Below, piece by piece: positions 1 to 10,780 of a stretch of 64,000 nt of DNA (its first letter is position 1; each line of letters opens with the position of its first letter). The stretch is from NCBI GenBank assembly GCA_964006375.1, contig OZ023263.1:137717063-137781062 (forward strand), given 5' to 3'. The position numbers were made by a program, and so were the translations under genes. The DNA comes from Tillus elongatus. Its lineage: Eukaryota; Arthropoda; Insecta; Coleoptera; Cleridae. The notes under the pieces are model-generated. The model was not told the DNA's origin, did no database searches, and worked only from the letters and a program-made list of their open reading frames with translations.

Positions 1-760
1 TCTGATACGTACTATCAGAGAGCCTATAAAAATTGCAATGGGTTTGAAGGGTATGTCCCATGAATCTAGACCTGTTGTTTTAGATCACCCTCTGAAAATT
101 GGAGTAACTGAGTTACGGTTGTCAAATGTTTGCGCAATCTAGTAGCACTTATAGATTTTGGGTTTCGAATATCAAACTTTCCAGCATATTTATACAAGAC
201 TTTGGTTCCGTCTAGAAAATTTTTGCCTGTCGTATGGAAAATATAATCATTGTTTTCGATGAATGTTACATTCAACAAAAAATCAAATTGTTCTCTCATA
301 TTCGGAGAGAGTAAAACAGGAACTCCTCGTCCTCTCTTGTCCCTTATTACCATACGGCAACAAGAATTAAGTAAATTTTTTTCTCTTTCGGTCAGACATC
401 CTTCAAATTCGGTTGCTTGAACTTCCAAATTTATTAATTTATATGTTTCTACTTTAATTTGCGCTACTTCTGCAGGTCGCCTTCTGTTCATTAATATTAT
501 TTGTCAGTATAATACTTCTTTCAAATAATTATGGGCCAATTCTTTTTTTCTTAAGATCGTCGAAAATGTCTTGGGTGATTCTTTCCAAATAATCCTTGAG
601 TTTCTTAAGATCTGATGTTAGTGGTAATAATTTCTCTTTATTCCATTTCTTGCTATTTAAGTTTAAGCTAGCTTGAGCAGAAACTTCATTTGCTCACTGA
701 GATTCTATAAGAGTTTTCAGAATTTTAATTTATTTTCTTCGAGCTTCCGTGTCAGGTTCT
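1..760 (-). pseudogene. Tyrosine-recombinase-like (Crypton-like) domain, C-terminal part, frameshifted
   Basis: Read on the minus strand, 760 to 1. The longest open piece (491-66) contains NRRRPAEVAQIK, then KRGRGVPVLLSP, then SATRLRKHLTT. This is the conserved order of a widespread invertebrate and fish family whose catalytic fold resembles tyrosine recombinases (Crypton-like). The frame stops at 66-68, but another frame over 65-1 gives FMGHT, then H and FYRLS, the expected end with the H...Y catalytic region, so a frameshift near position 70 breaks the gene. Upstream (760-500) KKWNKEKLLPLTSDL and EVSAQASLN are recognisable, with a TGA where the family has Trp. The Met at 491 is probably not a real start: an AACAG acceptor lies at about 482, so this looks like an internal exon. 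Family naming is from memory of motifs. The gene continues left of the window. Confidence 0.6.
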
Positions 761-761
761 T

Positions 762-911
762 GGAGTAACTGAAGAATAGCCAAGTCACAGCATTTTCTTA
801 ATAACGTTCCAAAATTCAGAGCAACCGTGGGAGATTGGAGTAACTGAAGAATAGCCAAGTCACAGCATTTTCTTAATAACGTTCCAAAATTCAGAGCAAC
901 CGTGGGAGATT
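762..911 (-). repeat. In-frame 75-bp tandem duplication inside the recombinase-like gene
   Basis: Positions 762-836 and 837-911 are two identical 75-bp copies. On the minus strand each encodes 25 residues (beginning SPTVALNFGTLLRKCCDLAI), so the duplication is a whole number of codons and keeps the frame. The segment matches the part of the Crypton-like family just upstream of the WNKP-type motif. Confidence 0.85.
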
Positions 912-1323
912 CGTATACATCATTTTTCTCATTATAATTAATTTTTAATTTTTATCACATCATTGAGGCCATTACTGTTCAATTCATTCGCATTTTGTTT
1001 TCTTGGATTTATTTCAGTAATAAATGTCACAAATTCTGTGTCATTTGGTTTCAGTATATATTGGAATAACAAGTTTATTTATCTCGTGATAGGAGTATAC
1101 ATTTGAGACAATTCCAGTAATTCTGATGACATTTGTGAAGAATGCATCGGCACCAATCAGAGTTTTTCGTCTTGTTATGTGCTAAGGTAGCCTGAAAATA
1201 ATTATTCACATGCATATTATTATGTTATTGTTATGAACTGTTATTGTAATAATAGTTTGTCATTTTGGTGTGACTGTAATTTTGTGAATATGTGCAGTTG
1301 GGATAATTTAAAATGTAACTCAC

Positions 1324-1553
1324 CGTTCTAGTATCACCATTTTCACTAAATTTATTGAGACAAGAATTGAAATTACTGTTTTCACTCTGATCAGAATAGT
1401 TAAGGTAATTTTCTGTTGCGTTTTGATTTTCGTCATTTTTTGGCATGGAGAAACTCTTTTCAAAAATAATTGGGAGATCTAAATCGGATCCAATAGGTAA
1501 ATGTGCAACGTCTTCTTTGGGGGGAACCACAATTACTTGAAAGTTACTCACTG
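1324..1553 (-). CDS. Candidate internal exon upstream of the recombinase-like domain
   Basis: The minus-strand open frame in 1563-1231 contains VIVVPPKEDVAHLP and a low-complexity N/S-rich stretch. The reading frame is followed on the minus strand by GTGAGT (plus strand 1318-1323), a good splice donor, and preceded by an AAAACAG acceptor near 1554. It could be an N-terminal exon of the gene whose recombinase-like domain lies at 1-911. I recognise no domain in it. Its orientation and the splice signals are the only support. Confidence 0.35.
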
Positions 1554-1619
1554 TTTTGGTCATATTGTTGATACCGTTATTGTTTGGTTCATTAAATTTT
1601 AGTTTTTTTTATTTTTGTT

Positions 1620-2105
1620 TCAGCGGTGGGGTACAGAGAATTTTTTATTGGTTTCTGATGTCGAAAGAGGTAATATGCTTTTCTTTTTTGTGGAAACTAT
1701 CTTGTGAACGTTTTCATAAGATTGACTTAGTTTTCCTCCAGATTTATTATCCTTTTCTTGTGACGTGGATGATTTAAAAAAAACATATTCGGCCATCAAT
1801 TTCTTGGCCAAATATATTTTTTGCTCTTAGACTTGAACTCTCCTTGAGACTTAAACTCTTTAGGCCCTTTTAATGAAATTTATTTTCATTTCCAGAAGAA
1901 GGTTCGTCGTCGCATTTGAGATCAAAAGTTGAATTTTCTTTCTTAACTTCAGTATTATTTTTTAAATCTTGTGCATTGTAAAATTGTTCTTTTAATATTT
2001 GCGGTTCCACATATATTACCCAATTTGAAATCGAATCAAACTCTTCCAAACTTTTATTAAATTCTACCGATGTTCCCTGTTCACAAACTTCCCCACTAGT
2101 ATCTT
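1620..2105 (-). CDS. Candidate 5' coding segments of the recombinase-like gene
   Basis: On the minus strand 2105-1873 is open and rich in acidic and Ser residues (for example SISNWVIYVEPQILKEQFYN). A second open stretch, 1811-1620, is Lys/Ser rich. A stop lies between them (about 1872), so they are either separate exons or one decayed exon. Composition and strand agree with the variable N-terminal region of the downstream gene, but no domain is recognisable. 2106-2800 shows nothing I can assign. Confidence 0.25.
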
Positions 2106-2812
2106 AGTTTTTGGTGTAGTTCCTGTAATTGTCAATAGAAAGAAGTGAAAAATTCCAACGAGAAATAACGATTTTATTCAGCTTATCCCACCATCTACAA
2201 CACCTTCAATAGCGGGGAAGGTAAATATCAAAGAAACTCATGTCAATATCTGGAATAGGTATATAGAGTTCCTAAAAAAACTCATATAAATAAATCAGTA
2301 AAACTTATGTAAGTTTACCTTAAAATGTACACCAATAAACAAAAAAACAAAATATGTGTTGGAAACATTCATGGAAAATATATGAAAGCTTTTTGTAACA
2401 CACCGTGTGGCTGATACGTAATAAATTAATTGTAAATAATTTTTGAAGGAACACAGCCAATAAGCCACTAAAGAAAATTAAGTAAATGATGGCCTCTCCA
2501 ATAATTTTTAATCTTTAATAACAAAAAACCATTAGATTCAGAATTTCATTCAACCAAAGTAGTATTGTAAAAATAATCACTTGCAAAAAAGTGCCATTTT
2601 GCATTCACACAATAATTTATCTTGTATTTAGTTTTCTATGTAATGTCGTCAAATAACATTTGTATTACCCTTAAATTATTTTCTCATATAAAAATATATC
2701 TAGACTTCGATAGTTTATGCAGGGGCCATGCACAAGGTGCCTGAATTTAAATAACATATAATATGACAAATATGAAATATATCCCACTCACAGCACGTAT
2801 AGAGTAACCTAT

Positions 2813-3398
2813 CAGTGGCGACCGATGAAGTTTACAAAAGCTGAGACCCAAGTGGTGACTGTTAGGCTCATATACAACGCTGTTTGGGCAAAATAGCGCC
2901 AGGCAACATTTACGAAATATTTTTTCCAAAATAGCTGGCACCAGGTATCTCCAAAACCAATCACAAGATTTTCGTGTAATATTTTTTTCGTAATCAATAA
3001 TCAGCAGACAAATACATGAAGCCGGTTTTTTATTTTTTTACAATATATTAACTCATTTTAAAGTTATACACAAGTGAATTTTAAGTAAGAAGCGAATTTC
3101 TATTTTTGAAATTTCAAAATGCCACAACTTTCATTTAAATGACAATTCCCTAAAAAGCAAAAAACCAATTCTTATATTTGTCTATTGATTACGAAAAAAA
3201 AATTACATGAAAATATTGCGATTGGTTTTGGAGATATCTGGTGGTGCCAGATATTTTTGGAAAAAAAATTCGCAAATGTTTCCTGGCGTTATTTTGCCCA
3301 AACAACGTTGTATATGAGCCTAACCACTTAAACTAGAATTTGGGTCCCAGCTTTTATAACCGAAATATAGACATTTGAGAATCTACCGATCTCCACTG
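2813..3398. mobile_element. Foldback hAT-type MITE with long inverted arms and target-site duplication
   Basis: The left arm (2813-about 3012) and right arm (about 3165-3398) are imperfect reverse complements over more than 200 bp; both carry the stretch GGCTCATATACAACG and a GCAAAATA..CGCCAGG block. The outer ends are CAGTGGCG (2813) and its near complement ending CCACTG (3398). The flanking 8-mers are TAACCTAT (2805-2812) and TTACCTAT (3399-3406), one mismatch. CAGTGGCG ends and an 8-bp duplication are typical of hAT elements. There is no coding capacity, so it is non-autonomous. Confidence 0.8.
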
Positions 3399-3621
3399 TT
3401 ACCTATACTTAACTCACATAACCCCTTATCCAGAGTGTGTGTCAAATACAGCTCATATGGCGTTTAACGAGCTAATGTCTTACGCAAGAAATCATTATTA
3501 AAAAATTGTTTATTACCTTGGCCATTCTTAGCTAAAGAAAGAATCTTCATAGTTCTTTGCGACATATTTGTGTGCACTTGTTTCTCAGTTCTCAGTTAAT
3601 ATTTTAAACAGACATAAATTA

Positions 3622-4109
3622 TTTTTTTTTGGATACAGGAAGGGGAAATGCTCATGCGGACCCCATTCACGACACCGTAGTGCCGTGGGATATCGAGGTA
3701 CTGTGAGCCTGTACTTACTAAAACCCCCTCCCTAGGAGTACCGGACCTTAGTCCATAACTCCATCGGAAAGATTTCACACAATGACTTTTTGGGTTTGAA
3801 TGTTTCCATTCTGTTTTTGCCGTGGGTGCATTAGCGGGTAAGTATAAGCTTTGGACGCTTATGCTTATGTGGCAGTTGCTCGTCGTAGTCGGTGGCACTA
3901 CGGAGAAGAGCATTTGGGTGCGAAGCGGCTTTTGCGAACTGAGCTGTCGATAGTTGAGTCATAAACTCAAGTATCGAAGGCATTTCCAGATTAGAGTGAA
4001 TCTGACTGTTTCGGATAAACCATGGCGCTCTGGTAACCATTCTCAGAATTTTATTCTGGATGATTTGAAGGATCTTGATGTGTGTTGGAAACAAACATGA
4101 ACGAAACAA
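3622..4109 (-). mobile_element. 3' fragment of a Jockey-like LINE
   Basis: The minus-strand frame 4109-3831 contains IQNKILRMVTRAPWFIRN and HSNLEMPSILE. This is the usual C-terminal end of Jockey-clade ORF2 proteins, after the reverse transcriptase. Downstream (3830-3622) is an untranslated tail ending at a T-run on the plus strand (about 3621-3630), which would be the poly(A) end. Everything 5' of the last 92 codons is missing, so this is a 5'-truncated copy. Confidence 0.75.
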
Positions 4110-4517
4110 ATATCTATTAATAGAAACTCAACGTTGCCACGTTTAGATGGCTCAGGTTGTAATGTACGAACTGAGATTTACACATATACAATTTGTATAT
4201 GCAATTCGTTCTACAGCGCCACGGTAAATTTTATGCGGAACTAAGATTTAGATCTTTCATACCAATCTGAGCCAATTTCTGGAGGGAAAATTTGGCGGGT
4301 AAAAGCTATTTAGAAAGATATCACGTAAGAGTAATGAAAGACCAGGATTTGATAAAAATTGACCTACCTTGAAATTAGTACCGTTTGTTTGTTTTTAGAT
4401 CATATGACCTCTTTATTATGCAGAAACAAACCTGAGCCACATATACAGCTCAGCTTTGTTTTTCTGGCTCAACATTTAACGTACAGTTTGCTATCGTTGG
4501 CTCAGCTTGAATATAAT

Positions 4518-4518
<1 letters not shown>
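4110..4518. other. No gene recognised
   Basis: I see no supported coding or element structure here apart from a short palindromic ACAAATTGTATATG-like stretch near 4189-4204. Confidence 0.4.

Positions 4519-4599
<81 letters not shown>
4519..4599. repeat. Compound (CT)n(TA)n microsatellite
   Basis: A run of CT dinucleotides (about 4519-4536) passes directly into TA dinucleotides to about 4599. The open frames here are only the YIYI artefact of TA repeats. Confidence 0.95.
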
Positions 4600-4602
<3 letters not shown>

Positions 4603-4668
4603 TATTTGTGTCTGGAAAACCAGATTTAAACTTGTTGTTGTTGCTCTAGATGATTTCCACCCTCCTCT
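4603..4668 (-). repeat. Dispersed repeat end, inverted copy of 7213-7283
   Basis: The reverse complement reads GGAGGGTGGAAATC, then TCTAGAGCAA, then TTTTCCAGACACAAATAAAT, closely matching 7213-7283 on the plus strand. It looks like the 3' end of a retroposed repeat with an AAAT-type tail. Confidence 0.6.
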
Positions 4669-4752
4669 AATTAGAAAATATTTAAAAAATACAGGTATGT
4701 TGTGTATATTAAACATATATTAGTTTGGTTATATTGTTATATTCAATTTCAG

Positions 4753-5390
4753 TTGACTCATCAGACACCATTAACAAGGCGAGTGATGTGGTCAATTTGC
4801 TGTCAAATGAAAGCTCATGTAGTGCAATACCACTTAACAGTGAGACTCAAGCTGAGGCATCAGATGTTACTGATACATCAAAACTTCTTCCACAGTTACT
4901 ATAAGTTCTAATGCTAATAGTGATTGGAACATACCACTAGGTAATATTTTAGAATATAAATATGTGAGTAAAGTTACTTACTAATCAATTTTATTTTAAG
5001 GTAAAATTGTGGACACCGTGGAAACCATAAAATATTATGTCCATAGTATTGTACAAGGCTTAAAAAACTAGAAAACACAAAAGTGTATTCAGATAAGACT
5101 ACTTCTCTAGAGGTTATCGAAAGATACTTACCATTGAAAACTGAAGAATAATTTAAAATGTTTGAAAACTATTTGAATGAAAATAAATATGTTCTATCTA
5201 CACAGTATGTAAGTTAATTTGCATAATTAAATTTTAAGTAATAAACTGGGTTTTTCAGAGCAAATTAAAAATTTGAATGCAGGTTTCTAAAATAAAGAAA
5301 ATGTGGATACATATATGAAAATGCTTAGAAAGTTATGCATCCCCAAAAAGAACGCTAAAATTGATGTTTTATTTTCCAACAGATTTGAGT
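4753..5390 (+). pseudogene. DUF4806-like gene fragment, 5' part
   Basis: An acceptor (TTTCAG, 4751-4752) opens coding-like sequence DSSDTINKASDVVNLLS. A 60-bp intron with GTAATA...TTTTAAG (4941-5000) leads into KIVDTVETIKYYVHSIVQGL and then, after a frameshift, SLEVIERYLPLKTEE, a stop, and FKMFENYLNEN. The pattern LPLKTEE..F..FE.YL is the start of the DUF4806 domain common in insect multigene families. A second intron (GTAAGT at 5209, TTTTTCAG before 5259) follows. At least one in-frame stop and two frameshifts make it a pseudogene. The matching C-terminal part is at 7859-8221. Confidence 0.45.
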
Positions 5391-7181
5391 TTTGGTAGAC
5401 CTTATATGCTGATAGTGAGGTGTTAAGTAATAATCTAGAAAAGAAATGTTTATGACCTACATCGTACCGTTAATCTAATATACAATACAGTGCAAACACA
5501 ACTTAAGAAATTTACTTGTATTTTTTCTTATGGCAGGGTGCCCACTCGTCTGGAAAACCAGAAAAGTCAGAGAATTTGTAGAAGGAAAAATTTTGTTAGC
5601 GAAAAATTGGGAAAATTGACTAAGAATCAGGGAAGAATTATTTGTTTCCACTTTATGATAAATAATTGAAACACAATGATAGGTGCATATTAGTCGCATT
5701 TGTACCGCAATTTACTTAACAAAATAATTGATCTATGTCATTTTAAACCCTATTCCGTTTTAGGACACTACTTAAATAGTAGAAAAAATCCACCATATTT
5801 TATTAAAGTAACTTTCTTGTTTGAAAAATATAGACATTTTCCGAAAATAAACTTAAAATATTCTTGAAAGAAACTGGTTCAACCTTCCTCCGGAATGAAC
5901 TTCCTCAAACTTGCCAAGATATAATTAAGCTTTTTGACAGAAATTAAGAACATAATATTTGCGTGAAGCAAACAATTGCTTTTACAAAAATTCGCTTTTT
6001 TTTTTACAAAAATTGGTTTAAGTAATGTTTCAAAAAAATTATATTTTTTACGAAAATCTGCTAAGTAATTTATTTCACAAAAATTCGAAAAAAAATTATC
6101 AACACTATAGCGTTTTTATTTATTTGTGAGAAAAAATGTGTATGTTTCATAAATGTAATTATGGGGAAGTGTGTTTTCCGCCATGAGGCTAAGACCTAAT
6201 GTATTCTGTAGTAGTGTGTTACATATTTTGGGGGTAGATTGTAAAAGATCAAAGTCTGAGAAATAGGTTTAGGCATGTAACGGAAATCAGGGAAATTGAT
6301 ATGCTGTTTTTAGTGGGAACTCTTTATGGAAAATTTTTTCTTATTTTGGGATTTTAAATTCAAATTTTTAGTTTAACTTAATTAGTTCTATAGCATCTCG
6401 CATTTTTAAATTTATTACCTTAAAAGTGTCAATACGAGTACGAACTAAATGCAGATGTACATACTTCTCTAGATTCACGAGTGCTTATTTTCTTCTGTGT
6501 ACCTGGTTTTGCCTTTTATGGCACCAGAAGAAATTGTTTGGAGAGAAAACACAAGCACTTATTGTGAAGCCAGAGAAGTCCAGATCTGTATTTAGTATGA
6601 AATGGTTTCATCAACTGAGGGCAACAACGATTAATGAATGATTACTGACATCACTATTGTTTTGAGTTTATAATTTTTAAAGCTTATTCTATAATACTTC
6701 TTGGTAATATGCTCCATGTTTACTGATTTGCTACTCTAGTAAATTAAAATCATTTCAAACCAAGAAATAGTTTGTATTCAATTTATCTATTTTGTTAATA
6801 TATGGCAATCACCATATGTACATATTAGTGCCTACATATTAATATTTTCTTTTATCAATGCTACTTATAATTGCAGAGGCAAGCTTCTAGATAGAAAGCT
6901 ATAGAAAGTATCAAATTTATTTCAAGAAGCCTTTCTCTAAATACAGATGCAGAGGCTATAGTTATCTGGCTTCACAATGGTTTGTTTTCTTCTGTGTAAC
7001 CATTTGCACCTCTTTACAGCATCGCCATATAGGAAAAAATCTAATTTATTTATATGCATCCATGACAACTATAAATATAAATATGTTTCCATGTAATTTG
7101 ATTAAAAAAACCCAGATGACGTCATTGAAATGTCTGTATGATCAATGTCAATCTTTAACATGAAAATAAAACAACTTATAG
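5391..7181. other. No gene recognised
   Basis: An AT-rich stretch in which I can support no gene. Open frames are short with no recognisable motifs. It separates the two DUF4806-like pieces and may be intron or later insertion. Confidence 0.4.
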
Positions 7182-7290
7182 GCCGCGGACGAGCCCTGAG
7201 GGAACAAAAAAAGGGGGAGGGTGGAAATCTTCTAGAGCAATAATAAGGGAAACAAGTTTTCCAGATACAAATAAATAAATAAATAAAATA
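7182..7290 (+). repeat. Retroposed repeat ends with A-rich and (AAAT)n tails
   Basis: 7182-7213 holds a GGCCGCGGACGAGCCCTGAG segment followed by GGAACA and an A run. The same 3' end plus A tail recurs at 38503-38537. It is followed by a second module (7213-7283) that ends in AAATAAATAAAT and recurs inverted at 4603-4668. Both look like 3' ends of LINE- or SINE-type retroposons. Confidence 0.6.
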
Positions 7291-7349
7291 ATTAACAATA
7301 ACAGCAATATAAACAGGTGCTATGTAACAAAAGTATCAACATACAACAA

Positions 7350-7543
7350 CAGATACACATGGAGAACCCAAATCACCATACCACGTCTTTTTAAAGACTT
7401 GACGATTGTTTCACTAACAAAGTTAGCGTCATCAGAGGACGAAAAAAATAATTTTTCATCCTGTGATGACGCCGTGTTAGTGAAACGATCGTCAGGTTCT
7501 AAAAAACATGTGTTGTGGTGATTTGGGTTCTCCAAGTGTACTT
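7350..7543. repeat. Imperfect inverted repeat, Penelope-like terminal sequence with hammerhead-like core
   Basis: Two arms (about 7350-7441 and 7455-7543) are reverse complements at roughly 80%, sharing GGAGAACCCAAATCACCA and GACGAT.GTTTCACTAACA. In the minus-strand reading of the left arm the order is CTGATGA (7435-7429), a hairpin GCTAAC-TTT-GTTAGT, GAAAC (7412-7408), AATC and GTC (7403-7401). This is the layout of a minimal type I hammerhead ribozyme, known from terminal repeats of Penelope-like elements. The right arm is degenerate in the core (TGTGATGA). No GIY-YIG or RT sequence is nearby. Confidence 0.5.
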
Positions 7544-7858
7544 ATCAGTGCTCATCACAGTTTCCAATCTTCACTTAGTGAACCCACATCACTCACCCAC
7601 TATATGGTTTTCATTAGCATGAAAGGGGAATACATTAAATCGGTTTGCACATTTAAAACAAGGTAGTTGTGTAAGTGCTTTTCTTATTTCTAAAGATTCA
7701 AAAAAGTCTGGTTTGTGCTTCTCCATCGGGTTGTTAACATCTGGAAACATGTTTCCTGTAGTTTGAAAACTCGAGTGGATATTGATCTAATATTAGTTTG
7801 AGCTAAGGCATTCTATGTTGTGACAATGATTTAATTTCAGTTTCCCTTTATTTTGTAG

Positions 7859-8221
7859 ACTCTTTTTATACAGTCTATTGGCGGCAGAGATGCAAAAGAT
7901 AATATTCAGAGAATTTTAAATAAAACGATTTCTAATGTGTTAATAATGAAATGCAGCTGGCCTGGTTATCGGAACAACCTTCCTTTCCACAAACTTCAAC
8001 TGGTTAAATTGATCAGAGGTATGCATTCATTTTTCACGAAGAATATTTATAAATTAAAATTATGGCATTGTATTTTAGGGTACATTATTTCCAAACACGA
8101 AATACAAGAAAACTATTTTGAAATAATTGTGAGCGAATGGTTAAGGTTAAGCAGATTGCGAAACTCAAGGAAAAAAAGACAAGCAGCTAATGCTACAATA
8201 TTGTCACCACAAGTATTATAA
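7859..8221 (+). pseudogene. DUF4806-like gene fragment, C-terminal two exons
   Basis: The acceptor TTTTGTAG (7851-7858) opens exon 7859-8018 encoding SIGGRDAKDNIQRILNKT and CSWPGYRNNLPFHKLQLVKL. A 60-bp intron (GTATGC at 8019, TTTTAG ending 8078) joins in frame to exon 8079-8221, which encodes NYFEIIVSEWLRLSRLR and a basic tail ending in TAA. GG.D.KD...RIL, a conserved W and LKLVKLI are hallmarks of the C-terminal half of DUF4806. This piece is intact, but its N-terminal half is separated (4753-5390) and broken. Whether both belong to one locus is uncertain. Confidence 0.5.
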
Positions 8222-8320
8222 TGCTAGGGGTGGAACATTCCACTAGGTATTATTCTCGAATTGCGATATCTGAAGAAAATTACCTGCTAATCGATTTTCT
8301 TTTTAGGGCTTGGAGCACCA
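8222..8320 (+). repeat. Copy of the exon/intron boundary at 4915-5010
   Basis: AATGCTAGGGGTGGAACATT followed by CCACTAG|GTATTATT...TTTTTAG mirrors 4913-5000 (AATGCTAATAGTGATTGGAA, CCACTAG|GTAATATT...TTTTAAG). The duplicated unit includes an intron with splice sites, so a genomic rather than a retroposed duplication is implied. Confidence 0.5.
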
Positions 8321-9030
8321 AAGCATTGACATAAGACTCATATAAGAAAAATCAAAAGTCTCTAGATAAAGCTATTATTTCAACCAAATCTTTTTTCTTT
8401 CTTTCTTGTTTTACATACAGTGTAATTCATAGTGACCATCCATTATACATTTTAAGAATACTAATTAGGGTAGAGGTCTGAAAATTGACATATCTATTAG
8501 TTGTACAAGGTTTTAAACTAACAAAATATTTTCAGTTTTTTAGATTTTTCTGTTGGAAGTCAACGTCATCCATGTTACTTCAAATAGAAAGTTTTGTATA
8601 TTATGTTATTTTAGGTTTATGTTAAATTCTACAGTAAAATTATTAACATTATGTTCTGAAAATTTACTGTTTCTGAGAAAAGTTATATATCTCAAAAATG
8701 GTAAACTTTCAGCACAAGATATTGTGTTAGTAACCTTACCCCATAGAATTTGAAATAGAATCAAGAAAAGACAGGTACAAGTGTTCCACTTAAAATAACA
8801 AAGGTGGCGTCGACTTCTGGTAGGACCAACAGTTTCAGAATACTAAATGTATTTTAGGTGTTCAGAAGTTTGAAAAACTAATATATATGCAGATTCTGCG
8901 GATTTTTATGTCATTGGTTTTCTGTAACCTTTTAATGGACAGTCACCATCATTAACCATATATAAATTGTTTATTGGAAAAAAAATTATACTTATCTAAT
9001 AATGATTTAGTTGACTTTTTGCAGAATTTG
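8321..9030. other. No gene recognised
   Basis: AT-rich sequence without supported coding potential or repeats I can name. Confidence 0.4.
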
Positions 9031-9243
9031 TGATATTTTATGTTTATTTTTACCCACTAGATATAAGAATATATAATTGTTCATTCTTGTTTAAAGAATA
9101 ACTTTACTTATATTTAGATGTGATAATAATGCCTTATGATATTTTATGTTTATTTTTACCCACAAATTTAAAAATATATAATTTGTTTATTTTTGTTTAG
9201 AGGAAACTTTATTTATATTTAGATGTGATAATAATGCCTTATG
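9031..9243. repeat. Tandem duplication, about 106-bp unit, two copies
   Basis: 9031-9136 and 9137-9243 both begin TGATATTTTATGTTTATTTT and end AGATGTGATAATAATGCCTT, with about 85-90% identity between them. Confidence 0.8.
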
Positions 9244-9467
9244 TTTCAAAGAATTTGTTATTCTGTTTGTTTTCCATAATTTTTGTAATAAAAAGTTTAT
9301 TATGCTTTTCTTTATTTTGTGCCTATAGTCTCAGAGTACCTACATCAGGTCAAAAATATAATTAAATATACTTAAATACCTATTAAATTATTGGGGTATG
9401 TACATCAAATCGTTGAATAGGTGTTGTCCGGCTGTTATGTTTTATAAGATATATTACATAAATGTTT

Positions 9468-10000
<533 letters not shown>

Positions 10001-10009
10001 AGTGGTCGC

Positions 10010-10130
10010 AAGGTTGGCATGTTTAGAAACATCTGTTTTAAACACCTGTTTTTAAACATGTTTAAAACATATTTTTTAAACAGTTTTAAACACATGTTTT
10101 TAAACGGTTTGTTTTAAATAACTGTTTTTT
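10010..10130. repeat. Cluster of AAACATGTTT/TTTTAAAC palindromic motifs
   Basis: Repeated short palindromes based on GTTTTAAACA and AAACATGTTT occur about eight times. I see no gene; this may be decayed subterminal sequence of the neighbouring hAT element. Confidence 0.4.
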
Positions 10131-10416
10131 TTTCGCATGAGTTTTTTAGTTTTCTATAAATAATAATTGTTTAATAAATAACTTTCTTTTCAATAAATTG
10201 CTTTAATTTTATTTAAAAAATATGGCAAATACAGCAGTAAATTAACACAAGGCATTTTATTTGAGTTTGAGCATTATTAATTGTAACTTAAATAAAATAA
10301 ATTGAAAAAGTTAATACTATCATTGTGTATTAACAAACAAAAACAAAACCAATATCTTTGTGTATGTGCAACATGCAACATACAACATAATAGGGAATAT
10401 TTTTTTAAAAATTCGG

Positions 10417-10447
10417 TAATAGAGAGGTATCGATGGTGAGACTGCAA

Positions 10448-10512
<65 letters not shown>

Positions 10513-10637
10513 CTCTTTAACTGACCTTGGAAATGGGTTCCAGTGGCCCTAAGTTGCGCTCATTTGAAGAAACTTTCCGAAAGTCTCACCATCGATACGT
10601 CTCTATTAGTAAATTTTCTTAATGAAAATTCACTAAA
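10417..10637 (+). repeat. (TA)n-bearing repeat family copy with 27-bp inverted arms and terminal hairpin
   Basis: 10417-10443 and 10578-10604 are 27-bp inverted repeats with one mismatch around ATCGATGGTGAGACT, enclosing a (TA)n run (about 10449-10508) and a GCGCTCATTTGAAGAAA block. The right end carries the AAATTTTC..GAAAATTCACTAA hairpin shared with copies near 23.4, 39.7, 46.6 and 58.9 kb. Confidence 0.65.
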
Positions 10638-10780
10638 TACTAAAAATCATTGATAAAATTCATTTTCAAAACAAAGTAACCCAACTCAGTAAAAACAAAA
10701 CAAATTTTTTTTTCTTCAAAACAAAACAAAGTTTCCAACACAGGGGAAAGAGAAAAAACCTATTTAGAATATGAATTCCT

